This document shows, one piece after another, positions 26,010-35,820 of a stretch of 64,000 nucleotides of DNA. The position numbers and the translations under genes are program-made. Position 1 is the stretch's first letter. Each line of letters starts with the position of its first letter. The stretch lies in NCBI GenBank assembly GCA_947496235.1, contig CANMCE010000010.1:1-64000 (forward strand). Reading direction: 5' to 3'. The stretch is from an uncultured Glaciecola sp. GTDB lineage: Bacteria; Pseudomonadota; Gammaproteobacteria; Enterobacterales; Alteromonadaceae. Below the pieces are notes generated by a model. It did not search any database. It was not told where the DNA came from and saw only the letters and a program-made list of their open reading frames with translations.

Positions 26010-26597
26010 TTAATTACCGTTTGATGATAACCATATTTTAACCGCAACTATAACCACAATTGTAGCAGTAGCAACAGCAATCGCCTGCCATTTGTACTTG
26101 CGCACAATTTTTTCTGTTTTATTGCCAAATATTTTGACTAACAGAGCTAAGCCAAAATAACGAATACTTCTACTAATCGTTACGGCCACTAAATACAAAG
26201 TTAGGGAATATCCAGTAACGCCTGCAGCTAACATGGCAATTTGCAGTGGGACAGGCGTCACCCCGGTGCTAAATACAAACCAAAAACCGTTTCGGTCCAT
26301 GGAGTCTTCAAAGCGCGAAAATTGCTCTTCATTGGTAATGTAGGTCATGACCAAGTCGCGCAAAGCATCAAACAGGAAGTAACCTATGGCATAGCCAAGT
26401 ATAGCGCCTAAAATGCACCCTATAGTAGTGACCGCGGCAATTTGCCAAATCTTTTCCCTTTTTGCCTGCATCAGGGGAATTAGAATGGTTTCCAGTGGAA
26501 TGGGGACAACGGTAGATTCTAAAAATGAAGCAATGCCAATGCTGGTTAGCATATGCTTGGATTCTATCATCCGTTTAACGCGTTTTTTAATGGACAA
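26010..26597 (-). CDS. DedA/VTT-family inner membrane protein (YqaA-like)
   Basis: A 195-residue integral membrane protein. Conserved features of the SNARE-associated/VTT family are visible: ESTVVPIPLETILIPLMQA near the start and FVFSTGVTPVPLQIAMLAAG in the middle, two helix-breaking segments that probably form re-entrant loops, plus several transmembrane helices and a final one (about 172-190). DedA proteins are linked to lipid flipping, membrane potential and envelope homeostasis. The short length and STGVTPVP motif favour the YqaA subgroup. Downstream of the amidohydrolase gene but separated from it by a terminator. Confidence 0.8.
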   Translation of the reverse strand: MSIKKRVKRMIESKHMLTSIGIASFLESTVVPIPLETILIPLMQAKREKIWQIAAVTTIGCILGAILGYAIGYFLFDALRDLVMTYITNEEQFSRFEDSMDRNGFWFVFSTGVTPVPLQIAMLAAGVTGYSLTLYLVAVTISRSIRYFGLALLVKIFGNKTEKIVRKYKWQAIAVATATIVVIVAVKIWLSSNGN

Positions 26598-26617
26598 GTG
26601 AAGTGTTTCCTAAAAGG

Positions 26618-26648
26618 AAAATGGGCCAGAATTTTTCCAGCCCATTTT
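26618..26648 (-). terminator. Terminator of the amidohydrolase gene
   Basis: Arms AAAATGGGC (26618-26626) and GCCCATTTT (26640-26648) form a stem 20-50 bp after the stop codon of the leftward amidohydrolase gene, followed in that direction by TTTTCC. Confidence 0.6.
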
Positions 26649-26666
26649 AAACAGTATATTCAGGGT

Positions 26667-27971
26667 TTAAAGTTGCTTGTAAACCACGCCGTCTTTCATG
26701 ACAAAAGCTACATCTTCCATCAACTTAATATTGTCGATAGGATTGCCTTTAACCGCAACCATGTCTGCTAATTTACCTGCTTGCACAGTGCCTAATTGGT
26801 CATCTATTCTAAGTAATTTAGAGGTATTCACAGTCGCTGATAGAATTGCATCCATTTCAGACATGCCAGCTTCTACCATGAGCGCAAATTCTTTGGCATT
26901 TTCACCATGCGGTGAAACCCCAGAATCTGTACCGAAAGCGATGAGTACACCATCTTCATGGGCTTTGGCGAAGGTATTTTGAATTAACGGTCCAATAGCG
27001 GCGGCTTTCGGACGAACAATGGCGGGGAAATAACCGTCAATTTTGGCTTTCTCAGCAACAAAGTTACCCGCCAAAATTGTCGGTACATAATAGACATCGT
27101 GTTTGCGCATTAAACGAATAATTTCGTTGTCCATGTAAGTACCATGCTCAATACTATCCACCCCTGCGAGAATAGCGCGGCGCATCCCTTCTTTCCCATG
27201 GGCATGCACGGCTACCGTCATACCATAGTCTTTTGCGGTTTGTACAATGGCATCTACTTCGTCTTGCATAAACTGCGGATTCTGGCCATTTTTAGCAACC
27301 GATAATACACCACCAGTGGCGGTGATTTTAATAAGATCAGCGCCATCTTTATAGCGTTGTCTTACCGCCTCTCTGGCTTCTGCCACGCCATTTATTACGC
27401 CATCTGCTGGCGTTGGACTGCCCATTAGTGCTTTTTTCATACCATTGGTAGGATCAGCATGTCCGCCTGTGGTGGCAAGTGATTTAGCTGCTGAATAAAT
27501 ACGCGGCCCAATCGCTTTTCCTTGAGAAATGGCATTGCGTAATGCCACGGTTTCATTAAACATATCACCTAGGTTACGTACTGTAGTAAAGCCGGCCATT
27601 AAGGTCTTTTCAGCATAATAAGAGGCTGCAATTGCATAGTCTGCTTCATTATTTGTGAAGCGTTTCATGTAGGAAGACGGTCCTTCATTTTGCCCGGACA
27701 AATGCACATGCATGTCCATCAAACCCGGCATTAAGGTATAACCTTCAAGATTGATAAAGTTATCGTAGGTTGTTCCCTCTTTTCTTCCATCTTCAATGCT
27801 AATGATTTTGTTACCGTCGACGATAACAGTTTTATCACGTTCAATTTTTGAATCAGTGCCAGTGATTAAGTTGCTTGTGTAGATGTAGGTTTCTGCGTTT
27901 GCCGTGGTAGGCAAAGCAAGAACAATTGCCAAGGAGGTGGCGACCGATACTAAGGTTTTTTTTATTTTCAT
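26667..27971 (-). CDS. Exported amidohydrolase (imidazolonepropionase/prolidase-like)
   Basis: A 434-residue protein with a signal peptide ([20 protein letters not shown], then PTTANA). The metal-dependent hydrolase fold is clear: [13 protein letters not shown] with the HxH pair, the Lys-bearing strand [26 protein letters not shown] and SIEHGTYMD with further His ligands, and [13 protein letters not shown] with the catalytic Asp. Such exported members often hydrolyse Xaa-Pro dipeptides, cyclic imides or organophosphate-like compounds; the substrate cannot be read from sequence. It is a monocistronic gene with its own terminator. Confidence 0.85.
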   Translation of the reverse strand: MKIKKTLVSVATSLAIVLALPTTANAETYIYTSNLITGTDSKIERDKTVIVDGNKIISIEDGRKEGTTYDNFINLEGYTLMPGLMDMHVHLSGQNEGPSSYMKRFTNNEADYAIAASYYAEKTLMAGFTTVRNLGDMFNETVALRNAISQGKAIGPRIYSAAKSLATTGGHADPTNGMKKALMGSPTPADGVINGVAEAREAVRQRYKDGADLIKITATGGVLSVAKNGQNPQFMQDEVDAIVQTAKDYGMTVAVHAHGKEGMRRAILAGVDSIEHGTYMDNEIIRLMRKHDVYYVPTILAGNFVAEKAKIDGYFPAIVRPKAAAIGPLIQNTFAKAHEDGVLIAFGTDSGVSPHGENAKEFALMVEAGMSEMDAILSATVNTSKLLRIDDQLGTVQAGKLADMVAVKGNPIDNIKLMEDVAFVMKDGVVYKQL

Positions 27972-28080
27972 TATATTAGAGCCTCGGAGAAGAATAAGGA
28001 CACATTAAGTCAAAAAAGCGAGTAAATCAAAACTTTGTAAGCAGTCAATTTTACTCACTGGCAATAACTTGGATCTTAAT

Positions 28081-29640
28081 ATGCGCCGCAATCAGCAAAT
28101 CACTGATAAAGAAGTCACTTTCGATGAATCCGAACAACTTGTTTCCACCACGGATACCCGCGGAGTCATCACCTATGCCAATGCCATATTTTGCAAAGTA
28201 GCAGGTTATACCGAAGAAGAATTGGTGGGTAAAAATCACAATCTTGTTCGCCATCCTGATATGCCAAAAGCAGCTTTCAAAGACATGTGGGAGCATCTTA
28301 AGCAAGGTCATGCATGGCAGGGAATAGTAAAAAATCGCTGTAAAGATGGTGGCTATTATTGGGTCGATGCCTTTGTTACGCCTATTTACGATGGTAGTGA
28401 ATTAGTTGGCTATCAGTCGGTGAGGGTAAAACCTGATGCCAAACATGTTGCTCGGGCCAAGCGCATTTATGCCGATGTAAACAAAGGAAAATTACCCAGT
28501 GACCAAGAATTTTCGTTTAAATCAAAAAGTGTGCTTTATTTAGGTATTACTTTGGCAGTGGCGGCTTATACTGCATTTGCCACTGACTGGTTTGCTGGCT
28601 TTTCGATCATGGTCATGAGTATTTTAGGTTTTCTTATTTTTAAATCTGAGTTGCTAGAAACACCAAAATTTACCAAAGGCCTTACCGATGAATACGACAG
28701 TGTGAGCCGATTTGTGCTAGGCGGTCGCGGTACCCCCGGGATTATCAAATTCAATTTAGGCATGCTTAAGGCCATGCAGCGCACCATTATTGGTCGGACT
28801 CAAGATACTTCTAAAGGCATTGAAGCCATTGCAATTAATACCTTGGACATTGCCATGAAAACCTCAAAAGGGATTCAGCAGCAACAACAAGAAATTGATC
28901 AAATTACCAATGCCATTCGAGATATGAGTACTGGCAGCAAAAAAGTAATGCAAAGCACAGATGAAACCAATGTGTCAGTGCAAGAAACGAATTCTCAATG
29001 TGCAGACACGCGAAAACTAATTCTCCAAGGCCGTGATGCGGTAAATGAATTGTCGAAAATGGTTGAAAACGCAGCCTTAACAGCTGACTCCTTGATGCAA
29101 GCCTCTGATCAAGTTACTCAAACCATAGGTGAAATAGAATCCATTGCTGATCAAACCAATTTGTTAGCTTTAAATGCGGCCATCGAAGCTGCCCGCGCAG
29201 GTGAAAGTGGTCGAGGATTTTCGGTGGTAGCTGATGAAGTTCGTGCCTTATCCACTCGCACTCAAGAGTCGGCCGCTAAAACCATTGGTAGCACTAATGC
29301 CATGCGCCAAACCCTGCAAGAATGGGTCACTAAAATGCATGAATCTAGAGATACGGCTAACGACAGTGCCCAACAAGCCCAAACTTCAGCTGATTCTATT
29401 GAAGCTATTTATTCGATGATAGATAACATTTCAGAATTACTGGAAGGCATAGTAGCTGCCAGCCATCAGCAAGAACAAAACTGCACTGCGGTGGATGTTA
29501 ACATTCATACCATCAGTGAAGTGTCAGCACAAAATGCAGCGCTAGCAGAACAAATGCAAAACAATGCCGACTTACTGGAAAGAAATATGCGTTCCTTGGT
29601 AGGGTTAAGTAATACCTTCTTGGCCAACGATCGTAAATAG
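28081..29640 (+). CDS. Aer-like methyl-accepting chemotaxis protein with PAS domain
   Basis: The start ATG at 28081 follows GGA by 7 nt; the TTG 12 nt upstream is less likely. The 519-residue product starts with a PAS domain (about 15-120) of the aerotaxis type: [31 protein letters not shown] and [19 protein letters not shown] are very close to E. coli Aer, so FAD binding is likely. Hydrophobic segments follow at about 145-190 without a periplasmic domain. The signalling domain has the conserved tip [20 protein letters not shown] and [14 protein letters not shown]. Expected role: energy or redox taxis through CheA/CheW. No other chemotaxis genes are nearby. Confidence 0.9.
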   Translation: MRRNQQITDKEVTFDESEQLVSTTDTRGVITYANAIFCKVAGYTEEELVGKNHNLVRHPDMPKAAFKDMWEHLKQGHAWQGIVKNRCKDGGYYWVDAFVTPIYDGSELVGYQSVRVKPDAKHVARAKRIYADVNKGKLPSDQEFSFKSKSVLYLGITLAVAAYTAFATDWFAGFSIMVMSILGFLIFKSELLETPKFTKGLTDEYDSVSRFVLGGRGTPGIIKFNLGMLKAMQRTIIGRTQDTSKGIEAIAINTLDIAMKTSKGIQQQQQEIDQITNAIRDMSTGSKKVMQSTDETNVSVQETNSQCADTRKLILQGRDAVNELSKMVENAALTADSLMQASDQVTQTIGEIESIADQTNLLALNAAIEAARAGESGRGFSVVADEVRALSTRTQESAAKTIGSTNAMRQTLQEWVTKMHESRDTANDSAQQAQTSADSIEAIYSMIDNISELLEGIVAASHQQEQNCTAVDVNIHTISEVSAQNAALAEQMQNNADLLERNMRSLVGLSNTFLANDRK

Positions 29641-29646
29641 CCACAG

Positions 29647-29675
29647 GACTAGCAAGCAATATTGCTTGGCTAGTC
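29647..29675. terminator. Hairpin between convergent chemoreceptor and HMG-CoA reductase genes
   Basis: Near-perfect inverted repeat: GACTAGC and GCTAGTC outer arms with AAGCAATATTGCTT inside. It lies 7 bp after the chemoreceptor stop and 17 bp from the end of the convergent gene. The U-tract is weak, so termination strength is uncertain. Confidence 0.5.
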
Positions 29676-29691
29676 ATAGCAATGTAGTGGG

Positions 29692-30861
29692 TTAAGGCCG
29701 GTTGCGTCCAAAGGCATCATGGCTAGATACCCACTCATCAGCAACCACAGCCGCACCTAATGACAACTCACCGCACAACACGGTTGCAGCCACTATTTCA
29801 GCAAACTTTTTGACTCTGCCTTGGCCATAACACCCTAAAACTTCTAGACATTCTTTTTGTGTCGCTAACCCGGTTCCTCCACCGTAGGTTGCGACCACTA
29901 AAGATGGAATTGTGACGGAAAAATAATAATCGCCATTAGGCGTAATTTCACTGTAAGTGTAGCCGGCGGACGACTCGGCTACATTGGCCACATCTTGCCC
30001 ACAGGCGATAAAAAGTGCAGTGATGCCGTTGGCAAAATGAGCGCCATTACTGACACTTCCCGAAACTATAGAGCCCATATTCGACAGCTGTCGCTGACGG
30101 AATAATTCAGAAGGTGAACAGTGCATAATTGATTGCATTAATTCAGCAGGAATTACCGCCTCGGCAACCACTCGCTTTCCTCGGGTATGCAGCGCATTCA
30201 CAAAAGAGTGTTTTTTATCAGTATCTAAATTGGCCGCCAATGCAAAATGTTCTAATCCGGGCGGCTTTTGATCTAAAATCCAATGACAGGCGTGTCGAGT
30301 AGCCTTGCTCACCATGTTTTGCCCGGCAGCATCACCACAGGTAAAGTTAAACCTTAGCCAACGCATTTTCGATACAGCATATTGTTCAATGTCTCTTAAT
30401 TGTCCTACTGAAGTGGTTTCTTGTGCTTTTGTTTTTATGGCATCAAAGTTGTCTTTCACCCATTGCCCAAATTTAAGGGCAGCTCTAGCGTCTGAAAAAA
30501 CAAAAATGGGCGCTCTTTGCATAGCATCATCAATTACCGTGGTTTTTATGCCGCCAGCTTCATTAGCCAGTCTCATACCACGGTTGTAACTAGCGACAAG
30601 GGTACCTTCGGTGGTTGCCATGGGAACATAAAATTCACCTTGCGCTTCTATGCCATCAATAAGTATTGGGCCGGCAAGGCCAACGGGAACTTGCGCTACC
30701 CCAGTAAAGTGTTCAATGTTGCCGGGTAAGGTTTCAGGATCTAAGGAGAAGTGCCCAAGATTCTCTAAGGATTGACCTGTTTGCTGCTGAACGAAATCTC
30801 GTCTAGCCGCTGCCATTGCACTACTATAATCATTGGTTTTATCTCTTGGAATTTTAGGCAT
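29692..30861 (-). CDS. Hydroxymethylglutaryl-CoA reductase, class I
   Basis: A 389-residue HMG-CoA reductase. Class I catalytic residues can be located: Glu85 in MATTEGTLVASYNRG, Lys in GDAAGQNMVSKATRHA, Asp in CGQDVANVAESSAG and His381 in SSHDAFGRN near the C-terminus, matching Glu559/Lys691/Asp767/His866 of the human enzyme. It has no membrane domain, so it is soluble, and the NADPH-type GDAxGxNM region is kept. It forms mevalonate from HMG-CoA or runs in reverse. Most gammaproteobacteria make isoprenoids by the MEP route, so its role is unclear. It is 137 bp downstream of DUF1285 on the same strand. Confidence 0.92.
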   Translation of the reverse strand: MPKIPRDKTNDYSSAMAAARRDFVQQQTGQSLENLGHFSLDPETLPGNIEHFTGVAQVPVGLAGPILIDGIEAQGEFYVPMATTEGTLVASYNRGMRLANEAGGIKTTVIDDAMQRAPIFVFSDARAALKFGQWVKDNFDAIKTKAQETTSVGQLRDIEQYAVSKMRWLRFNFTCGDAAGQNMVSKATRHACHWILDQKPPGLEHFALAANLDTDKKHSFVNALHTRGKRVVAEAVIPAELMQSIMHCSPSELFRQRQLSNMGSIVSGSVSNGAHFANGITALFIACGQDVANVAESSAGYTYSEITPNGDYYFSVTIPSLVVATYGGGTGLATQKECLEVLGCYGQGRVKKFAEIVAATVLCGELSLGAAVVADEWVSSHDAFGRNRP

Positions 30862-30998
30862 ACGGATATCTTGTTGTTATAAATATGTTAACAAGAGTAT
30901 TGCTATTATTGGATATTCAAGCAAATTGAGACTTTGTATGCGTTTGGATAAATTTTTTTGATAGTCGGACCACATAACCAGCGGTCATCAAGGGTAGT

Positions 30999-31535
30999 TT
31001 AAAATTCACCTATGCTAAAACGGTAGCCGTTACTAGTTAGAAATAACTCGGTTTTGTTTCCATTACTGACGTGCTCCGCTTGATCAACCCATCGGTACAG
31101 CACGTTTTGGTGTACTCTTGCCCAAAGATTACGGCGTACATTCACATAGGGTACTTGTGCATCCTCAAAAGTGCGTAGCTCAACTGGGTGTTGCTCAGAG
31201 ATCAATACTTTGTCACCTACCTGAGTGGAGATTTGAATGCCAGTATCGCTGGTGTCGGCATCAATAGCGACAAAGGGCACGTCTTCTACCTGAATGCCTA
31301 TTTTTTCAACCGGTGTTACTAGGAAATAGCGGTCTTCTTCCTTTTTCAACACACTGGAAAACAAGGCAACTAATTTGGCTCGGGTAAAAGGGGTACCTTG
31401 ATGCCACCATTGACCATTGCGTTTGATCACCAGTGGCATCTCACCGCAATATTCAGGATCCCATTTATCTACCGGCGGATATTGTTTATCACCACTGGCT
31501 TGGGATAACTGGGACTGAAGTTGCTGAATATCCAT
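30999..31535 (-). CDS. DUF1285 domain-containing protein
   Basis: A 178-residue soluble protein matching DUF1285: YPPVDKWDPEYCGEMPLVIKR-like start, WWHQGTPFTRAKLVALFSSV, then DRYFLVTPVEKIGIQVEDVPF and VRRNLWARVHQNVLYRWVD. Function is unknown; the fold is beta-rich in known structures of the family. Its start overlaps the stop of the DUF3014 gene by one base, and this pair is commonly adjacent in gammaproteobacteria, suggesting a shared envelope-related role. Confidence 0.85.
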   Translation of the reverse strand: MDIQQLQSQLSQASGDKQYPPVDKWDPEYCGEMPLVIKRNGQWWHQGTPFTRAKLVALFSSVLKKEEDRYFLVTPVEKIGIQVEDVPFVAIDADTSDTGIQISTQVGDKVLISEQHPVELRTFEDAQVPYVNVRRNLWARVHQNVLYRWVDQAEHVSNGNKTELFLTSNGYRFSIGEF

Positions 31536-32413
31536 TACTCCAGTTCGCTTTTAATTTCTCTGAGAATGTCTTTTAATCTGCGCATATTATCTGGCCCCAT
31601 GCGCAACATCTGCTTTTGCGGCAACGATAAGGCTTCTAGGCGTTCATCTTTGAATTTGTACATCACACTGTCAGAATAAACCTCAATTGGCACTGGCACT
31701 TGGGGCGTGTCTAACAAGGTATCGATAGCCGCTATCAGCGTATCATTGAAGTTTTCATTGGGACGCGAAATCTCTGCAAAGCGAGCTTCTATTTCAGAGC
31801 GATAAGTGTCTAGTAATCCAACCAAATCCTCTACGTCAGCCGCTTCAAGCATATCAACATAGGGTGTATATCTTTGGTAACTTGAAGGCTCGATCCAAGT
31901 CCTATCTGCTTGTTGGTATACTCTAAAACTTTGCTTAGGCGGTTCGACCAAACTGTCTTTGGGGGATGCTTGATTGTTCGCAAGATTATTGACGTTAATT
32001 ACGAATTTCTGCAGCAGACTTTCGTCCACGATTAAGCGGCTGAATTGTTCCGACGTAATAATTTTGGCCAAGGCACTTTTAATCGCATCATCATTTACGT
32101 CAAGAGGTTCTGGCTCAGGATCTTCAATTACCGGCGCCAAATTTTCTACCTGATCTTCAGTTTCACCCGCACCAATCACCACTTCTTGAGTATCTGGCAA
32201 GGCTTCAAACAATGAATCATCGTCTTCTTGCTCAGGTAATTGTGCTTCCTCTACTGTTTCCTGCGTAGGTACAGGGATTTCTTGAGGAGCAGTTAACACT
32301 TCTGGCTCATCACTTGTTGGCCAGAACACTACTGCTACCAATATGATAAACAGCACAACAGACGCTATTATGTAGGGTTTCATCTGTTGTAGTTGCGTTG
32401 GTTGTTCTGACAT
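31535..32413 (-). CDS. DUF3014 domain-containing membrane-anchored protein
   Basis: A 292-residue protein with one N-terminal transmembrane helix (about 13-31, YIIASVVLFIILVAVVFW) followed by an acidic, low-complexity periplasmic linker (about 32-105, rich in Glu/Asp/Pro) and a folded DUF3014 domain (about 108-290: LVEPPKQSFRVYQQADRTWI, RYTPYVDMLEAADVEDLVGL, YKFKDERLEALSLPQKQML). Function unknown. First gene of a two-gene operon with DUF1285. Confidence 0.85.
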   Translation of the reverse strand: MSEQPTQLQQMKPYIIASVVLFIILVAVVFWPTSDEPEVLTAPQEIPVPTQETVEEAQLPEQEDDDSLFEALPDTQEVVIGAGETEDQVENLAPVIEDPEPEPLDVNDDAIKSALAKIITSEQFSRLIVDESLLQKFVINVNNLANNQASPKDSLVEPPKQSFRVYQQADRTWIEPSSYQRYTPYVDMLEAADVEDLVGLLDTYRSEIEARFAEISRPNENFNDTLIAAIDTLLDTPQVPVPIEVYSDSVMYKFKDERLEALSLPQKQMLRMGPDNMRRLKDILREIKSELE

Positions 32414-32579
32414 TGGTTACTCCTTATAACCGGGGAATATTTGATAAGTTGTACTTTGATAAATTATACATAGTGTTGACTAAATAAATTTCAATTAATT
32501 CACTTTGGTAAACTAATAAAAAATTTATTACGTACAAAATGCGTCTTAGGTGCAGTTTAAAAATGCGAAGAGTAATCTC

Positions 32580-32888
32580 ATGACAAAGTTCTTGCTACAG
32601 CGAATACGCAATAAACCACTAACCATCGATAAGTTAGAAGTGCATTCTTTTGAAATGAATATTTATTTGGTCAAACTTTGCATCGATCAAGATGAAGGCT
32701 TTGTATACGGCGACCAAGACAAACCCGAACGCTTTTTTTCATGCCAGCAAATTCGAGACGTGTTTGCCGAATGCACAGTTAAAACGGCCGTCATGAAGCA
32801 CGACTCGCCCTATGATGAGATGATTGGGAATCCTGATAAACCGGCACAGCGCATGGAATTGCCTTTTAGTATGGCGCAACCCTATTAA
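32580..32888 (+). CDS. DUF6482 family protein
   Basis: A 102-residue small soluble protein. VHSFEMNIYLVKLCID near the start and SPYDEMIGNPDK followed by QRMELPF near the end are typical of DUF6482. Function is unknown. The ATG at 32580 is preferred (GAAGAG upstream); an earlier in-frame ATG at 32550 has no good ribosome binding site. Its end is 5 bp from the stop of the convergent EVE-domain gene. Confidence 0.75.
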   Translation: MTKFLLQRIRNKPLTIDKLEVHSFEMNIYLVKLCIDQDEGFVYGDQDKPERFFSCQQIRDVFAECTVKTAVMKHDSPYDEMIGNPDKPAQRMELPFSMAQPY

Positions 32889-32892
32889 TACA

Positions 32893-33360
32893 TTAGAGAG
32901 CGCGGCATTTTCCCAGCAAAAATTCAAATTCCGCTTGTTCCACAGGCATGATGGACAAGCGATGGCCTTTTTTTACCAAACCTAATTCGGTTATTTCCGG
33001 CATTTGTTTAATCTCTTTCAACGGCAGTACTTGGTTGAAGGTTTCCAAGTGTTCTACTTCTACCATTATCCAACGAGGGTTTTCTTTGCTGGCTTTGGGA
33101 TCGTAATAATGGCTCTCTGGGTCAAATTGTGTTGGGTCGACTAAACCAGTGTTGCTGACTTTGGCTAAGCCAGCAATACCCACTAACTTGCAGCTGCTGT
33201 GATAGATAAAGACTTGGTCGCCTTTTTTTATGTCATCGCGCATAAAGTTACGTGCTTGGTAATTACGCACGCCATTCCAAGTTTCACGTTTGTCTTTGCG
33301 CGACGCTAAATCCTGTATGCTAAATTCATCCGGCTCAGTTTTAAATAACCAGTATCCCAT
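32893..33360 (-). CDS. EVE domain-containing protein
   Basis: A 155-residue single-domain EVE (PUA-like) protein: MGYWLFKTEPDEFSIQDL, the pocket-forming TWNGVRNYQARNFMRDDIKKGDQVFIYHSS, and the PRWIMVEVEHLETF strand. EVE domains bind modified bases in DNA or RNA; this stand-alone type is conserved in proteobacteria and probably acts on a modified nucleic acid. The ATG at 33360 follows GAGG at 6 nt and lies one base after the mscS-like stop; the longer frame from 33372 overlaps that gene. Co-transcribed with the mechanosensitive channel gene. Confidence 0.88.
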   Translation of the reverse strand: MGYWLFKTEPDEFSIQDLASRKDKRETWNGVRNYQARNFMRDDIKKGDQVFIYHSSCKLVGIAGLAKVSNTGLVDPTQFDPESHYYDPKASKENPRWIMVEVEHLETFNQVLPLKEIKQMPEITELGLVKKGHRLSIMPVEQAEFEFLLGKCRAL

Positions 33361-33361
33361 A

Positions 33362-34411
33362 TCAGGCCTCATTTGCTTTTTTGGTTTCTAACAACTTATT
33401 TAAACGTGCTTGTTTAATGCCTAACTGTTTATTTAGCTTTTCTTTTTCTTCGGCATCTGCGGCTTCTTTAACTCTTAATTCCAAGGCTTTAATTTGTTCT
33501 CTAAGCTCGGTTTCTTTAAATTCATGTTGTTCCGCTGCTTCAGCTTTATCAAACACTATGCTTTCAGGTGTAGCCGTTTCTTCTTCGGTGACTTTTTTCC
33601 GTGGCGGTTTGGCAATCACAGGAGGATTATCCCCTATGGGTCTTTGATTCATAAAGCCAGGAGAAACGATTTCGATATCTGCACCGTGAAGGGTATCTAA
33701 AATATTCGCATGTAGCTTTGAGCGCGCCGAAATTAAACTTTTAATTTCACTCAACAGACCTGAAACACGATAAGAAATAGAAAAGTCGCCTAATTCTATA
33801 ATTTGTACAAATGGCTCGCTTAACCCAGCCTCTGTTGCCGCGATAACCAATAATTCTTCTATTTTCTTGTGATGGATATCATACCCCAAAGACAAGTTCG
33901 CGCTTATGATGGTACCTGAGCTTCGCACCACTTGAATTGGCTCAGATAATAGGTAGCTGTTGGTAAATGCAATAAGTTCGCGCTGTTCGGTTTGTAACTC
34001 GGTGTCGAAAATACCTTTTTCGGTAACTCGACCGAAAAAACTACCCACCCGAATAAAATCGCCGGTACGAAAGGGTTTAGTAATGCGCAGCACTAATCCA
34101 GCCATTACATTGCTTACCAAGGTGGTAGAGGAAAATGCGATAACACCAGAAAGCAGAATACCTAACAAGCCTAACACCTGATTGCGGGTGTCTTTTTCGA
34201 TGGGCAAGGAAATCACCACTGCCACTAAAGCTATGACATATAAAAGAGACAATATGATTTGTCTTGGAAAACGGGCAGACATACTGAGGTGTTTGTCCCC
34301 AAGTAACACTTTATGGCTGATTGCCAGCAGGGCAATGGCCATTAAAATCGTTAATATAAAGGGAATCAGCGAAATGCCTAAGGCAATCATTTGTGAAAAA
34401 ACAGTATCCAT
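33362..34411 (-). CDS. MscS-family small-conductance mechanosensitive channel
   Basis: A 349-residue membrane protein starting at ATG 34411 (AGAG upstream; the longer frame begins at TTG). Helices at about 5-30, 45-70 and 80-110 lead into the MscS pore region (LLGILLSGVIAFSSTTLVSN, VMAGLVLRITKPFRTGDFIRVG) and the beta domain (GRVTEKGIFDTELQTEQREL). The C-terminus carries an extended charged coiled coil (about 285-349, with ALELRVKEAADAEEKEKLNK), longer than in E. coli MscS. Expected role: release of solutes on hypo-osmotic shock. Confidence 0.88.
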   Translation of the reverse strand: MDTVFSQMIALGISLIPFILTILMAIALLAISHKVLLGDKHLSMSARFPRQIILSLLYVIALVAVVISLPIEKDTRNQVLGLLGILLSGVIAFSSTTLVSNVMAGLVLRITKPFRTGDFIRVGSFFGRVTEKGIFDTELQTEQRELIAFTNSYLLSEPIQVVRSSGTIISANLSLGYDIHHKKIEELLVIAATEAGLSEPFVQIIELGDFSISYRVSGLLSEIKSLISARSKLHANILDTLHGADIEIVSPGFMNQRPIGDNPPVIAKPPRKKVTEEETATPESIVFDKAEAAEQHEFKETELREQIKALELRVKEAADAEEKEKLNKQLGIKQARLNKLLETKKANEA

Positions 34412-34468
34412 ATGTACTCTGTGTTTTGCTGGCAATTTACATTCACCAGCTTGTTGACGATGGCAAGC

Positions 34469-35782
34469 CTAATCTTTTTCGCGCAAATAAGGCGCCAATG
34501 CTTTGCGCATTTCTAATTTAGCTCCCAAGCGATTAGCTAGCAAAATCATACCACTAATTTTTCTATTCACCAGCGCGGTATCAAAATTTGGAGAGGCAAT
34601 GGCCTTTTTATTTCGAATTAATCCTTGGGTGTGGGCGTACAGGCGAGAAACTAATGCAGAAGCTTTAAAATTATAAGTTTCAGTTTGTAAGCATTCACTT
34701 GCCATTAATGTAGCACTTAATACCATTTCAATGACATCATTTGGCATGTTTGGATGCAGCAATCCAAGATCAAAAAATGCCTGCTTCATCATTTGCTGAT
34801 CTTGCTGTTGCATGGCTTGGGCCATTTTTTTGTAGTAGGTTTGAGTATCAAATGCAATGTCGCAGCAAGCACCAAAATCTAGCAACACAATTTTTTGTGT
34901 ATCAGCTTGATAGAAATAGTTAGCGAAATTAGGGTCACTCTGCATAAACCCAAACGCAAACAACTCTTTCAGTGTTAGCGTCATTAGACAATGGCAGACA
35001 TGGTCTATGGTCTGTTGATCAAAATTTTCTACTTTGTCCAAAGGCTCGCCTTGAATATAGGTCATGGCGAGAATGTATTCACCGCTTAATGCAGTATTGA
35101 CGTCTGGCACAATAAAATTATCGTCATCTTTGACCAATTGGGCGAAGCGCTGTAGAAATTGATATTCCTGACGATAATCTGCTTCTCGTTTGAGCTGGAT
35201 TTTGGCTTGTTCGAGGATTTTGTCCAAATTAACTTCAGGCGGAAGCGCGCCACTTAACTTTATTAATCGACCAACATTATTGATATCGCTGTCTATGCTT
35301 TGGGCGACGCCTGGATATTGCACTTTGATCGCAAGATCATCTCCGCTTTTTAAACGAGCTCTATGCACTTGACCTATAGAAGCAGCGGCTACTGGCTCAA
35401 AGGAGAAATACTCGAACTTGTCCATCCAATTCGGCCCCCAGTTTTTGTTCAGCACATTCAGTAACTGACTTTTAGGCATGGCATCTGCGCCTTGCCGTAA
35501 TTGGGCCAAAATGGGCTCCCATTCTGCGGGTAAAAATTCACCTGCATCCATCGACAACATTTGCCCAATTTTCATAGCGGCACCGCGCATTTGAGCGAGT
35601 TTGCTAGAGATGGATAACGCGTTGTTGGTAGTAAAAACAGTGGATTTTAAACTGGGTTTTTGTGCTTTTAATAGCTGGCCAGCACCTGTGGAGATGGCAC
35701 TCCCGGCTAGTTTAGCAGCCAAACCTGTTAGCTTGCCAAGGCGGCTAATGCGACCAGAGGGAACTTTGCTTGATTTACTCAT
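34469..35782 (-). CDS. ABC1/UbiB-family atypical kinase
   Basis: A 437-residue ABC1-family protein. The KxGQ motif is K71-I-G-Q74 (AAMKIGQMLSMDAGEFLP), the Ala-rich loop replacing a P-loop is A131-A-A-S134 (FEPVAAASIGQVHRA), the ATP-contacting Lys is in LAIKVQYPG, and LDFGACCDI holds the metal-binding DFG. Unlike UbiB it has no C-terminal membrane helices, so it groups with COQ8/ADCK-like soluble ATPases used in isoprenoid lipid metabolism. Substrate unknown. It lies directly downstream of a small membrane protein gene and upstream of mscS on the same strand. Confidence 0.85.
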   Translation of the reverse strand: MSKSSKVPSGRISRLGKLTGLAAKLAGSAISTGAGQLLKAQKPSLKSTVFTTNNALSISSKLAQMRGAAMKIGQMLSMDAGEFLPAEWEPILAQLRQGADAMPKSQLLNVLNKNWGPNWMDKFEYFSFEPVAAASIGQVHRARLKSGDDLAIKVQYPGVAQSIDSDINNVGRLIKLSGALPPEVNLDKILEQAKIQLKREADYRQEYQFLQRFAQLVKDDDNFIVPDVNTALSGEYILAMTYIQGEPLDKVENFDQQTIDHVCHCLMTLTLKELFAFGFMQSDPNFANYFYQADTQKIVLLDFGACCDIAFDTQTYYKKMAQAMQQQDQQMMKQAFFDLGLLHPNMPNDVIEMVLSATLMASECLQTETYNFKASALVSRLYAHTQGLIRNKKAIASPNFDTALVNRKISGMILLANRLGAKLEMRKALAPYLREKD

Positions 35783-35820
35783 AGCAGATCATTTATCAGG
35801 TTTGCTTGTTGCGCTGATGT

